Assembly: GCA_963778025.1 (NCBI GenBank)
Contig: CAVZTA010000005.1
Span: 233,363 to 297,362, forward strand
DNA length: 64,000 nucleotides
Direction: 5' to 3'
From: CAVZTA01 sp963778025
Lineage (GTDB): Bacteria; Chloroflexota; Limnocylindria; Limnocylindrales; CSP1-4
Below, piece after piece: positions 45,459-54,027 of the stretch. Both the position numbers and the translations under genes were made by a program. Each line of letters begins with the position of its first letter. Positions within the stretch are counted from its first letter, which is position 1. The notes below the pieces were generated by a model that made no database searches, was not told the DNA's origin, and saw only the letters and a program-made list of their open reading frames with translations.

Positions 45459-46243
45459 CGACCGTCGACCACGACCGCGCCTGGGCCCTCGCGCTCGGAG
45501 CGGTCGCCCCCGCCCAGCTTCCCCAGAACGTCCTGATCGAGGTCGGTCTCGTCGACGCGTTCGCCACCATCCCCACGCCCCTCGGCGATGTCTTCGTCGC
45601 GTGGAACGGTCGGGGCGTCTCGGCGGCCGACCTGGCGGGCGATGCGACCGCGTTCGCCCGCGCCCACGAGGCGCGCACCGGTCGCCGCGCGGTCCCCGGC
45701 ACGCTTCCTGTCCGTCTGGAGCGGGCCATCCGCCGCCGCCTGGATGGTGACCGCCGGGTGCCGGTGCCGCTCGACCTGCGCGGCCACAGCGAGTTCGAGC
45801 AGGCCGTGTGGCTGAAGGCGCTCGAGATCCCGCGAGGTCAGGTGCGTCCGTACGGCTGGATCGCCGCCGAGATCGGACGACCCAAGGCGGTCCGGGCCGT
45901 GGGCAGCGCCCTCGGGCACAACCCGGTGCCGCTCATCGTGCCGTGCCATCGCGTCGTCCGGACCGACGGGATGATCGGCCAGTACTCGCTGGGCGGTCCG
46001 CAGAACAAGCGGACGATCCTCGCCGCGGAGGGCCTGGATCCGGATGCCCTGGAGGCGCAGGCGCAGCGCGGCGAGCGGTACGTGGGCTCGGCGACGACGC
46101 ACATCGTGTGCTTCCCGACCTGCCACACCGGCCGCCGGATGCTCGCTCACAACCGACGGCCCTTCCGGTCGCTCGCGGACGCCCGGGCAGCCGGATTCCG
46201 CCCCTGCAAGGTCTGCCGCCCCGCTGCCGTCTCCGCCGCCTGA
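45455..46243 (+). CDS. O6-alkylguanine-DNA alkyltransferase fused to a C-terminal Ada zinc domain
   Basis: A 262-residue DNA-repair protein. Residues about 30-195 are an MGMT/Ogt domain: TPLGDVFVAWNGRGVS, EIPRGQVRPYGWIAAEIGRPKAVRAVGSALGHNPVPLIVPCHRVV, with acceptor Cys164 in PCHRV. Residues about 207-256 form an Ada-type zinc module with Cys219-x3-Cys223 and Cys251-x2-Cys254 (HIVCFPTCH, GFRPCKVCRP), the site that in E. coli Ada accepts methyl from phosphotriesters. The order is reversed relative to Ada and there is no AraC helix-turn-helix. Residues 1-28 may contact the sigma factor encoded by the overlapping upstream gene; this is inference. Confidence 0.9.
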   Translation: MTTVDHDRAWALALGAVAPAQLPQNVLIEVGLVDAFATIPTPLGDVFVAWNGRGVSAADLAGDATAFARAHEARTGRRAVPGTLPVRLERAIRRRLDGDRRVPVPLDLRGHSEFEQAVWLKALEIPRGQVRPYGWIAAEIGRPKAVRAVGSALGHNPVPLIVPCHRVVRTDGMIGQYSLGGPQNKRTILAAEGLDPDALEAQAQRGERYVGSATTHIVCFPTCHTGRRMLAHNRRPFRSLADARAAGFRPCKVCRPAAVSAA

Positions 46244-46266
46244 CGGCGGCCGATTGGACTAGCCGA

Positions 46267-46285
46267 CTAGCGCATTCGGCGCTAG
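46267..46285. promoter_or_regulatory. Nested inverted repeats upstream of EamA gene
   Basis: CTAGCGC-ATTCG-GCGCTAG is a perfect 7-bp inverted repeat. It lies inside a wider imperfect one (GACTAGCC near 46258 and GGCCTAGTC near 46301). The region is 43 bp before the transporter start. It could be an operator or the end of the preceding transcript; no T-run is present. Confidence 0.35.
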
Positions 46286-46327
46286 ACTCCACGCAAGTTT
46301 GGCCTAGTCGAGGCGTCCAACTTCCGA

Positions 46328-47362
46328 ATGCGTAGCACCGCCAGTCCCGCCGCCGTGTGGGCCGGGATGATCGTCCTCTGGATCGTCTGGGGAACGACCT
46401 ACCTCGGGATCGCGCTCGTCGTCGACACGATCCCGCCGTTCCTGATGGCCGCGACGCGGTTCGCGCTCGCCGGGCTGATCCTGGGGGTCGTGGCGCTCAT
46501 CCGACAGCGGGGTGCGCTCGAGCGGCCGACAGCCCGCCAGGTCCGCGACATGTTCATCGTCGGTGCGGGACTCGTGGCCGTCGGCAACGCGTTCGTCGGG
46601 GTCGGCGAGCAGACCATCCCGTCCGGGATCGCCGCCGTGATGGTGGCGCTGATGCCCGCGTGGGTCGCGTTCTTCTCGCGCGTGCTGTTCCGCGACCAGC
46701 TGCCCCGTGCGGTGCTGGCGGGCATCGCCATCGGGATCGCGGGCGTCGCGATCCTCGCCTGGCCGGTCGGCGGGGCCGGCGGTGACCTCGACCCGCGGGG
46801 CCTCCTGGCGCTGGTGTTCGCGCCCATCGGCTGGTCGCTCGGGTCGCTGTACGCCGCCCGGAAGGCGACCCCGGTCCGTCCGTCGTTGCTCGGCAGCTCG
46901 CTCCAGATGCTCGGCGGAGCGGCCGTCGCCGCGGTCCTGTCGCTGGTCAGCGGTGAGCTCGGGCGGTTCGACCCCGCCGCGGTCTCGCCGACCTCGATGG
47001 GGGCGTTCCTGTATCTCACGCTGGTCGGCAGCCTCGTCGGCTACAGCACCTATGGCTGGCTGATCACGGTCGCGCCGCTCACCCGCGTCTCGACCTACAC
47101 CTACGTCAACCCGATCGTCGCCGTGTTCCTGGGCTCCGTGCTGCTGAGCGAGCCGATCACGCCGCGCACCATCGTCGCCGCCGCGGTGATCGTGGTCGCG
47201 GTGGCGCTGGTGGTCACCGCCCGCGGCCGGATGCCGGGCCCGCCGAAGCGCGAGCCCGCGACGGAACCGCTGCCGGTGACTGCTCCGGGGACGGGCGAGC
47301 CGGCGCTCAACCCTCGGCGAGGACCGTCCGCGCGACCCGCCGCGCCATCGTCATCGTCGTGA
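46328..47362 (+). CDS. EamA/DMT-superfamily transporter
   Basis: A 344-residue membrane protein with ten hydrophobic spans in two EamA repeats (MIVLWIVWGTTYLGIALVVDTIPPFLMAATRFALAGLILG; second repeat from about GLLALVFAPIGWSLGSLYAAR). The WGTTY and PPF segments are typical of YdcZ/RhaT-like metabolite exporters. The last 45 residues are Pro/Ala/Ser-rich, and the gene overlaps the convergent GMC oxidoreductase by 56 bp, so the true C-terminus may be shorter if an indel lies there. Confidence 0.87.
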   Translation: MRSTASPAAVWAGMIVLWIVWGTTYLGIALVVDTIPPFLMAATRFALAGLILGVVALIRQRGALERPTARQVRDMFIVGAGLVAVGNAFVGVGEQTIPSGIAAVMVALMPAWVAFFSRVLFRDQLPRAVLAGIAIGIAGVAILAWPVGGAGGDLDPRGLLALVFAPIGWSLGSLYAARKATPVRPSLLGSSLQMLGGAAVAAVLSLVSGELGRFDPAAVSPTSMGAFLYLTLVGSLVGYSTYGWLITVAPLTRVSTYTYVNPIVAVFLGSVLLSEPITPRTIVAAAVIVVAVALVVTARGRMPGPPKREPATEPLPVTAPGTGEPALNPRRGPSARPAAPSSSS

Positions 47363-49628
47363 GCATCGGGTTCGTGCCCAGGGCCGTCGGGAAGAGCGAG
47401 GCGTCGGCGACGTAGAGCCCGCGCTCGACATCGTCGTGGCCGGAGGCCACTCGGACGCGGCCCCGCGGATCGCACACATGGCGACGCCCGTCGCCGCCGG
47501 CACGCACGGTGCCCATCTGGTGAGCGGACAGCACCGTCCCGCGGTTGGGCGCGAACGAGAACCGCGCCAGCTCCTGCTCGAATGCCCGGAATGCCGGCGC
47601 CTGCTCGGTGGGCCGGAGCGGCGTCCGGCCGTACCACGCGGGCGGCGTCCCGACGGCGATGAGCTCCTGCGCGCCACCCGCGCGCGCGACGCGGGCCATC
47701 TCGAGCAGCGACCGCCGGAGCATCTCGGCGTCGTCCCTGGCGACGGTGTAGTCGATGCGTGGCGTCCCGGCTCGGCTCCAGCGCACCCGGCCGCTGCCGC
47801 GGTCCTGGACGATCCCGATGAGCGGGACCCAGCTGCGGATCGAACCCATCAGCCGGCCGAACGGGTCGGCGCCCTCCCACGGGAACGCGAGCGCGATGAG
47901 GCCCGGCGTGCCGGGCGCGGACTCGATGACGAAGCCGTGTGGCGCGTCCGGCGAGCCCTCGCTCCCTGCGCCAAGGAAGGCCAGCGAGCGCGCCGCCTGC
48001 GTCGTCCCCCGCCACATCGCGACGTCGCCCTCGAGCCGCGCCGCGATCACCGCGACCGGGTGGAGCCGGAGGTTGCGCCCGGTCATCGGGTGCCGAAGAC
48101 CGCTCCGCAGCAGGATGAGCGGCGTCCGGAGCGTCCCCGCGGCAAGGACCACCTGCGGAGCTCGGACCTCCAGGCGATGCGTCGCGCCGTCGGTCGTGAC
48201 CGTGCCGCTCACGCCGGTCACGCGGCCGGCGGTGCGCAGGACCGTCTCGACGGTCGCGTCGGGCACGATCCGCGTGCCGAGCCGCCAGGCGTCGGCGAGA
48301 TGCACGCGCAGGCCGCTCCGCTTGGCGCCGCGCCGGCAGCCGAACTCGCAGCGCCCGCAGTCCCCGCAGCCGACCCCGTTGCGGGTGACGGTCGCGGCCT
48401 CGAGGCCGAGCGCGTGACAGCCGTCGAGCAGCAGCTGGTCCTTGGGCGGCACGTTCGGCGGCGGACCGGCCTCGAGCTCGGTGGTGATGGCGTCGCGATC
48501 GGCGTCCCACTCGTGTCCGTCGATGCCGTCCACCCCGTGCTCCCGGGCCCAGTGCCGGCGCGTCGCGAACGGCGCATCGATCGTCGTCAGCCAGTTCACG
48601 AGCGTCCCGCCGCCGACGCCGGCGCCGGCGAGCGTCACCACGGCGCCGTCCCACGAGGTCGTGATGCCGTGGTTGAGATACAGCCGGTCGAAGGCCGTGA
48701 GCTCATCGGTGGGCATCTCCGGCTCGGGCACGAACGGCCCGGCCTCCAGGACGATGACCGAGCGACCGGCCCGGGCGAGGTCGGCGGCGACCACGCCGCC
48801 CGCGGCCCCCGACCCGACGACCACCACGTCGGCCTCGAGCTGGACGACACCGCTGCGCGGCATCGGGCGTGCCGCGCGTGGGCACGATCGGCGTGGGCTC
48901 GGCGGTGACCGGCTCCGGTGTCCCCGGGAACCCGAGCTGCAGCAGGAGCGGATTGCGGCCATCCTCACCGGGGTCCGCGTAGGCGAGGAACGTGAGCAGG
49001 CGCTTGAACGCCTGGTAGGCAGCCCGCTTGCGGCCGAGGCGCGAGCTCGCCCAGCCGTGCAGGTACCGCTCCCGGGACGCCGGCGACAGGTCGCGGAAGC
49101 GGACGGCGCGACCCGTGAGCGCGAGGTTGAGGAGCGGCTGCTCGAACGCCCGCAGGACGAGGCGGAGCTGCCGCACGATCGCGGGGTCCACGGCGGCCTC
49201 GTAGCCCTCGATGGCGAGCCGGGCGCGGCGTCGGGCGCCGCCGCGCACGAACGTCTCCGCGACGGCCGCGAGGGTCTCGAACTCGGCGGCGGTCCAGCGC
49301 CCGGGCAGGGCGGTGTCGGCGTCCGGCACGGTCGAGGTCGGCGGCCGCGCCGGCGTGAGTGATGGAGCGGCCGCGCGCTCGGCGACGTCGTCGGCTCCGC
49401 GGCGGGCGTCGGCTCGGCGGTCGTCGGCTCGGCGGTCGTCGGCGCGGGCGTCGCGGTCGGCCCGGGACCGACCGCCGGCTCATCCGCTGGGCGACGACGC
49501 CGCGAGCGACGTTGTGGCGTGGGTTCCGACGCCGTCGGTGGCGCCGCCGACGCCGTCCGCTTGCGACGCGGTCGGGCCGCCGGCTCCGGGGGTGACGCCG
49601 TGGTGTCCGGGACGTCGTCGTCCGTCAT
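47307..49628 (-). CDS. GMC-type long-chain alcohol oxidase-like flavoprotein (two frameshifts)
   Basis: FAD oxidoreductase. ATG 49628 opens a Pro/Ala/Arg-rich 90-residue tail. After a shift near 49350 comes a helical region (ETLAAVAETFVRGGARRRARLAIEGYEAAVDPAIVRQLRLVLRAFEQP) like that preceding the FAD domain in fatty-alcohol oxidases. After a second shift near 48862 the FAD-binding start ADVVVVGSGAAGGVVAADLARAGRSVIVLEAGP follows, then AGAGVGGGTLVNW and a C-terminal NPMLTTMTMARRVA. A Cys cluster CGDCGRCEFGCRRGAKRS (near 48310-48370) is typical of the subgroup. Likely membrane-associated oxidation of long-chain or steroid alcohols. Confidence 0.8.
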   Translation of the reverse strand: MTDDDVPDTTASPPEPAARPRRKRTASAAPPTASEPTPQRRSRRRRPADEPAVGPGPTATPAPTTAEPTTAEPTPAAEPTTSPSARPLHHSRRRGRRPRPCRTPTPPCPGAGPPPSSRPSRPSRRRSCAAAPDAAPGSPSRATRPPWTPRSCGSSASSCGRSSSRSSTSRSRVAPSASATCRRRPGSGTCTAGRARASAASGLPTRRSSACSRSSPTRTPVRMAAIRSCCSSGSRGHRSRSPPSPRRSCPRAARPMPRSGVVQLEADVVVVGSGAAGGVVAADLARAGRSVIVLEAGPFVPEPEMPTDELTAFDRLYLNHGITTSWDGAVVTLAGAGVGGGTLVNWLTTIDAPFATRRHWAREHGVDGIDGHEWDADRDAITTELEAGPPPNVPPKDQLLLDGCHALGLEAATVTRNGVGCGDCGRCEFGCRRGAKRSGLRVHLADAWRLGTRIVPDATVETVLRTAGRVTGVSGTVTTDGATHRLEVRAPQVVLAAGTLRTPLILLRSGLRHPMTGRNLRLHPVAVIAARLEGDVAMWRGTTQAARSLAFLGAGSEGSPDAPHGFVIESAPGTPGLIALAFPWEGADPFGRLMGSIRSWVPLIGIVQDRGSGRVRWSRAGTPRIDYTVARDDAEMLRRSLLEMARVARAGGAQELIAVGTPPAWYGRTPLRPTEQAPAFRAFEQELARFSFAPNRGTVLSAHQMGTVRAGGDGRRHVCDPRGRVRVASGHDDVERGLYVADASLFPTALGTNPMLTTMTMARRVARTVLAEG

Positions 49629-49654
49629 GCGGGCGGTTCGTCGGGGCGGCACAT
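49625..49654 (-). CDS. Possible leaderless leader peptide (9 aa) of the GMC gene
   Basis: ATG 49654 lies ten bases after TATCAT. The frame encodes MCRPDEPPA and its TGA overlaps the GMC ATG (ATGA). This is the same geometry as the leader peptide before the sigma factor at 44880. It could be chance. Confidence 0.25.
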   Translation of the reverse strand: MCRPDEPPA

Positions 49655-49761
49655 GACGCGGCCGATGATAGGAGCGCCCGGATACCGCCGGTGCCACCCG
49701 TTCGTCCCGCGCGGATCACCGGACTCTCGGTCGCGGAGGATCGCGGCGGCCGATCCGCCCC

Positions 49762-50979
49762 CTATGCGCGCTCGAACCCCTGCGCAGGCCACGGCTCGCA
49801 CCGCAGCGGCCGGTCCTCGCGGTAGCCCAGCGCGTAGTCGGCCTGGAGGAGCGTGTGGAGCTGCGACGTGCCCTCGTAGATGACCGCCGCCTTCGAGTTG
49901 CGCAGGTAGCGCTCCACCGGGAACTCATCGGAGTACCCGTTCGCGCCGTGGACCTGGATCGCGTCGAGCGCGCTCTGTACCGAGTGCTCCGTCGCGTGCC
50001 ACTTCGCGAGCGAGGTCTCGCGCGTGTTGCGCCGGCCGTGGTTCTTGAGCCAGCCCGCCCGCCACACGAGCAACCGCCCGATCTCGGTCCCCTTGGCCAT
50101 GTTCGCCAGCAGCTGCTTCACGAGCTGGTGACGGCCGATCTCCTCGCCGAACGTCTGCCGTTCATGCGCGTACCGGAGCGACGAATCGAGACACGCCTGG
50201 GCGAGCCCGACCGCGCCCGCGGCGACCGTGTACCGCCCCTGATCGATGGCCGACATCGCGATCAGGAATCCCTCGCCCTCCTCGCCGATCCGGTGCTCCG
50301 CCGGGACCCGGACATCGTCGAGCGTGATGAGCCCGGTGTTGCCGGACCGGATGCCGAGCTTCCCGTGGAGCGTCCCGGTCGACAGCCCGGGCATCCCACG
50401 CTCCAGCAGGAACGCGGTCACGCCCTTGTGCCGCTTCGACCGGTCGACGGACGCGAACACGAGGAAGTGATCGGCGATGTCCGCGAGCGAGATCCACAGC
50501 TTGGAGCCATTGAGGACGTAGCTCTCGCCATCGCGACGGGCGGTGGTCGCGAGGTTGCCCGCGTCGGTGCCGACGCCCGGTTCGGTCAGCCCGAACGTGG
50601 CGAGCTTCTCGCCCTTCGCCTGCGGCACCAGCCAGCGCTGCCGCTGCTCCTCGGTGCCCCATTGCAGGAGCGCCAGCGAGTTCAGGCCGACATGGACCGA
50701 CTGGACGACCCGGAACGCGGTGTCGGCCCGCTCGAGCTCCTCGCACAGCAGCGCGAAGCTGATGTAGTCCATGCCCGAGCCGCCGTACCGCTCCGGGATC
50801 GGCGCGCCCAGGAACCCGAGCTCGGCCATGCGCCCGAACAGCTCTCGCGGAAAGGCCCCGGCTCGATCCCAGTCGCGGATGTGCGGCACGATCTCGCGCT
50901 CGGCGAACGACCGTGCGGCGTCGCGCACCAGCTCGTTCTCGTCGGTCAGCGTGAAGTCGATCACCCGGGCCATCCTCAT
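49762..50979 (-). CDS. Acyl-CoA dehydrogenase (glutaryl-CoA dehydrogenase-like subgroup)
   Basis: A 405-residue FAD enzyme: TDENELVRDAARSFAEREIVPHIRDWD, FGLTEPGVGTDAGNLATTA, GSKLWISLADIADHFLVFASVD, KLGIRSGNTGLITLDDVRVPAEHRIG, and the catalytic Glu in AAVIYEGTSQLHTLLQADYALG. It is distinct from the homologue at 10495 in the last helix and in the SGNTG loop. ATG 50979 (MRMARVIDF). An electron-transfer flavoprotein partner is not in the window. Substrate chain length cannot be read. Confidence 0.9.
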   Translation of the reverse strand: MRMARVIDFTLTDENELVRDAARSFAEREIVPHIRDWDRAGAFPRELFGRMAELGFLGAPIPERYGGSGMDYISFALLCEELERADTAFRVVQSVHVGLNSLALLQWGTEEQRQRWLVPQAKGEKLATFGLTEPGVGTDAGNLATTARRDGESYVLNGSKLWISLADIADHFLVFASVDRSKRHKGVTAFLLERGMPGLSTGTLHGKLGIRSGNTGLITLDDVRVPAEHRIGEEGEGFLIAMSAIDQGRYTVAAGAVGLAQACLDSSLRYAHERQTFGEEIGRHQLVKQLLANMAKGTEIGRLLVWRAGWLKNHGRRNTRETSLAKWHATEHSVQSALDAIQVHGANGYSDEFPVERYLRNSKAAVIYEGTSQLHTLLQADYALGYREDRPLRCEPWPAQGFERA

Positions 50980-51080
50980 GAGCGACCAGGACGAACATCG
51001 GGTGGACGGCTCGCCCGCTCGACACCCACCCTCGGTCGCCGCATCCTACCGTCCCGATCCGGCCCGCCAGATGGAGTCAC

Positions 51081-51608
51081 ATGCCTCGTCGCGACCGCCG
51101 CTCCATTCCCGTCCGCGTGCCCGACGCGGCGACCCTCGGCGTCTTCTGCGCGCCGTTCGTTGCCGGCATCATCGGGAGCCGCGTGACGCTGCCGAGCATC
51201 AACAGCTGGTACCGGACGCTCGATCGACCGCCTTGGACACCCCCGGATCGGCTGTTCGGCCCGGTGTGGACGACCCTCTACGCGCTGATGGGCATCGCGG
51301 GTGCCCGCGTGTGGCTCGCCCGGGACCGACGGACCGGCGCGCCCGACGATCCGGTGATGGTGGCGCTCGCGATCCACGCGATCCAGCTCCAGCTGAACCT
51401 CGCCTGGTCATGGCTGTTCTTCGATCGCCGCCGCATCGACCTGGCCCTGGCGGACATCGTCGCGCTCGATGCCGCGATCGGCGCGACCATCGTCGCCTTC
51501 TGGCGCGTCCGCCCGGATGCCGCCGCGCTGATGGTCCCGTACCTCGCCTGGTCGTCGTTCGCGACCGTGCTCAACGCCGAGCTGCTCCGACGGAACGGAC
51601 GCGGCTGA
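51081..51608 (+). CDS. tspO: TspO/MBR-family tryptophan-rich membrane protein
   Basis: A 175-residue protein with five hydrophobic spans. The family segments SINSWYRTLDRPPWTPPDRLFGPVWTTLYALMGIAGARVW and LNLAWSWLFFDRRRIDLAL are clear, with Trp residues at the expected positions. TspO binds porphyrins and responds to light and oxidative stress in other bacteria. ATG 51081 follows TGGAGTC. The 16-residue basic N-terminus is slightly longer than usual. Confidence 0.92.
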   Translation: MPRRDRRSIPVRVPDAATLGVFCAPFVAGIIGSRVTLPSINSWYRTLDRPPWTPPDRLFGPVWTTLYALMGIAGARVWLARDRRTGAPDDPVMVALAIHAIQLQLNLAWSWLFFDRRRIDLALADIVALDAAIGATIVAFWRVRPDAAALMVPYLAWSSFATVLNAELLRRNGRG

Positions 51609-51706
51609 CGAGCCAGGCCTGAGAGGGCCGTGCGATGCGCTGGCGGGCCCGGACGGCCCCGCCGCAGCGGACGCCTCGGGCGAAGGCGTCACGGCATACT
51701 TCGGCC

Positions 51707-53002
51707 GTGGATACGACCGAGACCGCCCCCCTCGACCTCGCCGCCATCGCGGCGCCCCATGTCACGCCCGTGCTGGGGCGCTACATGGACCGTTCGTGGG
51801 CGCGTGGCGAGGGGCACCGGCTGTACGACACGGCGGGCCGCGGCTATCTCGACTTCGCCAACGGCATCGCCGTCACCGCCCTGGGCCATGCCCATCCGCG
51901 CGTGACGGCGGCGATCCACCAGCAGGTCGACCGGCTGATGGGGCCCGTCCACGCGATGGGCTTCGCGGAGCCGACCGTGAGGCTGGCGGCGGCGCTGTCG
52001 GCCACGTTCCCGCAGCCGCTCGACACCGTCTTCTTCCTGAATTCGGGCTCGGAGGCGATCGACGCGTCGCTGAAGCTCGCACGCCGCGTGACCGGACGGC
52101 CGGCGATGATCGCGTTCCGCGGCGGGTTCCACGGTCGGACGTGGGGCGCGATGAGCGTGACCACCTCGAACATCAACTACCGCACCGGCTACGAGCCGAT
52201 GGTGCCCGGCGTGTACTTCGCGCCCTTCCCCTCCACCTACGACCACGGTGGCGACGAGCAGGCCGCGACCGACGCCGCCCTGGGGATCCTGCGCTCGATG
52301 TTCACGACCGTCGTCGCGGCGTCGCAGGTAGCCGCGATCCTCATCGAGCCCGTGCAGGGCGAGGGCGGGTACTATCCCGCCCCCACCGCGTTCCTGCGAG
52401 CACTCCGCGACCTGTGCACAGAGCACGGCATCCTGCTCATCGCCGACGAGGTCCAGTCGGGCTACGGACGGACCGGGACGATGTGGGCGTTCGAGCACGC
52501 GGGCATCGTCCCCGACGTCGTCGCCGTGGCCAAGGCGATCGCGAACGGCCTGCCGCTCTCGGCGGTCGTCACCCGGCGCGAGCTGCAGGAGCGCTGGGGC
52601 CGGGGCGCCCACGGATCGACGTACGGCGGCAATCCCGTCGCGTGTGCGGCCGGGCTCGCCGTCCTCGAGACGATCCGCGAGGAGGACCTGGTCGCCAACG
52701 CCGCCGCCCGAGGTCGCGAGCTGACGGCCGGTCTCCGCGAGCTGATGGCGGAAGACCCGGGCATCGGCGATGTGCGCGGCCCCGGCCTGATGATCGGCGT
52801 CGAGTTCGTGACCGATCGCGGGTCCCGAGCACCGGATGGGGCTCGGGCCGACGCCGTCGCAGCCAGGGCGGCCGAGGAGGGCGTCCTGCTGCTCACCTGC
52901 GGCCTCCACCACCAGGTCATCCGGTGGATCCCGCCGCTCGACGTGACCGTGCCCGAGATCGAAGAGGGCCTCGCCGCCTTCGAGCGCGCGCTCAAGGGCT
53001 GA
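51707..53002 (+). CDS. Class III omega-aminotransferase (4-aminobutyrate/acetylornithine type)
   Basis: A 431-residue PLP enzyme: FLNSGSEAIDASLKLARRVTGRPAMIAFRGGFHGRT, IEPVQGEGGYYPAP, LIADEVQSGYGRTGTMWAFE and Schiff-base Lys276 in VVAVAKAIANGLPLSAVV. The overall pattern is closest to GABA/5-aminovalerate aminotransferases. GTG 51707 follows CATACT by six bases after TTCGGCC and fits the family length; an extension to 51635 would be atypical. A hairpin follows the stop. Confidence 0.9.
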   Translation: MDTTETAPLDLAAIAAPHVTPVLGRYMDRSWARGEGHRLYDTAGRGYLDFANGIAVTALGHAHPRVTAAIHQQVDRLMGPVHAMGFAEPTVRLAAALSATFPQPLDTVFFLNSGSEAIDASLKLARRVTGRPAMIAFRGGFHGRTWGAMSVTTSNINYRTGYEPMVPGVYFAPFPSTYDHGGDEQAATDAALGILRSMFTTVVAASQVAAILIEPVQGEGGYYPAPTAFLRALRDLCTEHGILLIADEVQSGYGRTGTMWAFEHAGIVPDVVAVAKAIANGLPLSAVVTRRELQERWGRGAHGSTYGGNPVACAAGLAVLETIREEDLVANAAARGRELTAGLRELMAEDPGIGDVRGPGLMIGVEFVTDRGSRAPDGARADAVAARAAEEGVLLLTCGLHHQVIRWIPPLDVTVPEIEEGLAAFERALKG

Positions 53003-53030
53003 GCCCGCGCGAGGCGCGGGAACGCCGAAA

Positions 53031-53051
53031 CGCCCGCCTTGACGGCGGGCG
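53031..53051. terminator. Bidirectional terminator hairpin
   Basis: CGCCCGCC and GGCGGGCG pair around TTGAC between the convergent aminotransferase and excisionase-like genes. Confidence 0.6.
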
Positions 53052-53086
53052 CGGCTCGGTTTCGAGGGGTTCGGGAAGGGCTCGGA

Positions 53087-53281
53087 CTAGCGGTTGCGCG
53101 CGAGGAACGCCATGACGTCCTCGAGCCGGAACCGCCGGTCGCCACGCTTGCACACGCGGTAGAACGGCAGCTCGCCGCGGTCACCCAGCCGCTTCACGGT
53201 GTTGACGTGCAGGTGGAGCATCTCCGCGACTTCGCTCGCAGTGAGCATCGGTCCGAGATCGCTGACAGCCATCGACGCCAT
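53087..53281 (-). CDS. Small excisionase/MerR-type helix-turn-helix protein
   Basis: A 64-residue DNA-binding protein: LTASEVAEMLHLHVNTVKRLGDRGELPFYRVCKRGDRRFRLEDVMAFLARNR, the helix-turn-helix-17 (excisionase-like) pattern. It stands alone, with no integrase or phage gene near, so it is more likely a chromosomal regulator. ATG 53281, or 53272 in the same frame. Target unknown. Confidence 0.85.
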   Translation of the reverse strand: MASMAVSDLGPMLTASEVAEMLHLHVNTVKRLGDRGELPFYRVCKRGDRRFRLEDVMAFLARNR

Positions 53282-53547
53282 GTAGGGGTTCGCCTCGCTT
53301 CTGCGCGAACGGGGCCGGTCCGCGCCCATCTGGGCACTCCGGGTGGGGTTCCGGCCGCTGTTGGGCGGAGTGTCGCGGTGGGCCATGGGCCGGACAAGCC
53401 GTACTCTCGGGTACCCGGCAGTACCACGGACACACCCGCAGGGCCGCAGACCGTCCGTCGCTTGCACGCAAGGCGCAGGCGCAGGCCGAGCGTCGCACGC
53501 ACCGGCGCTTCTCGGCCATCGTCCGGTGGTCACATGGAGGTGTCGAG

Positions 53548-53997
53548 ATGTCCCTCGAAGCCAACAAGGAGCTCGCGCGCCGGTTCATCGACGAGGTGTT
53601 CGGCGGCGACAAGGCGGCGGTCGACGAGCTCGTCGCCGAGGATTTCGTGCCCCACAGCTGGGGCCCGATGCCGCCCGGTCGCGAGCCGCTGAAGCAGGCG
53701 ATCGACCGCGTCTACGGCGGGCTGTCCGACCACCGGATGACCGTCGACGACGTCATCGCCGAGGACGACCGCGTGGCCATCCGCCTGCGCTCGCACGCTC
53801 GTCATACGGGCACGTTCATGGGCCTCCCGGCGACCGGCCGTGAGTACGAGATCAGCGAGACGCACATCGTGCGGATCCGCGACGGCCAGATCGTCGAGCA
53901 CTGGCGCGACGCCGACATGCTCGGCCTCATGCAGCAGCTCGGCGCACTGCCCGCGCCAGGAGCGAACGCCGAGCGGGAGCCCGCCGGAGCTCGCTGA
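53548..53997 (+). CDS. SnoaL-like polyketide-cyclase/ester-cyclase family protein
   Basis: A 149-residue cone-fold protein: NKELARRFIDEVFGGDKAAVDELVAEDFVPHS, GLSDHRMTVDDVIAEDDRVAIRLRSHARHTGTFMGLPATGREYEI, then HIVRIRDGQIVEHWRDADMLGLMQQLGAL. It belongs to the SnoaL-like family, which includes enzymes and many proteins of unknown role. ATG 53548 follows GGAGGTG. No polyketide genes are near, so cyclase activity should not be assumed. Confidence 0.85.
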   Translation: MSLEANKELARRFIDEVFGGDKAAVDELVAEDFVPHSWGPMPPGREPLKQAIDRVYGGLSDHRMTVDDVIAEDDRVAIRLRSHARHTGTFMGLPATGREYEISETHIVRIRDGQIVEHWRDADMLGLMQQLGALPAPGANAEREPAGAR

Positions 53998-54027
53998 CCG
54001 CGGGTCAGGAGCGGTCGCGCCCGCGGG

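Noticed and set aside
53087..53281. Excisionase-like HTH gene and tRNA-Arg as marks of an integrated element
   Set aside because: No integrase, phage or conjugation gene, no att-like duplication of the tRNA 3' end seen, and composition matches the surroundings.
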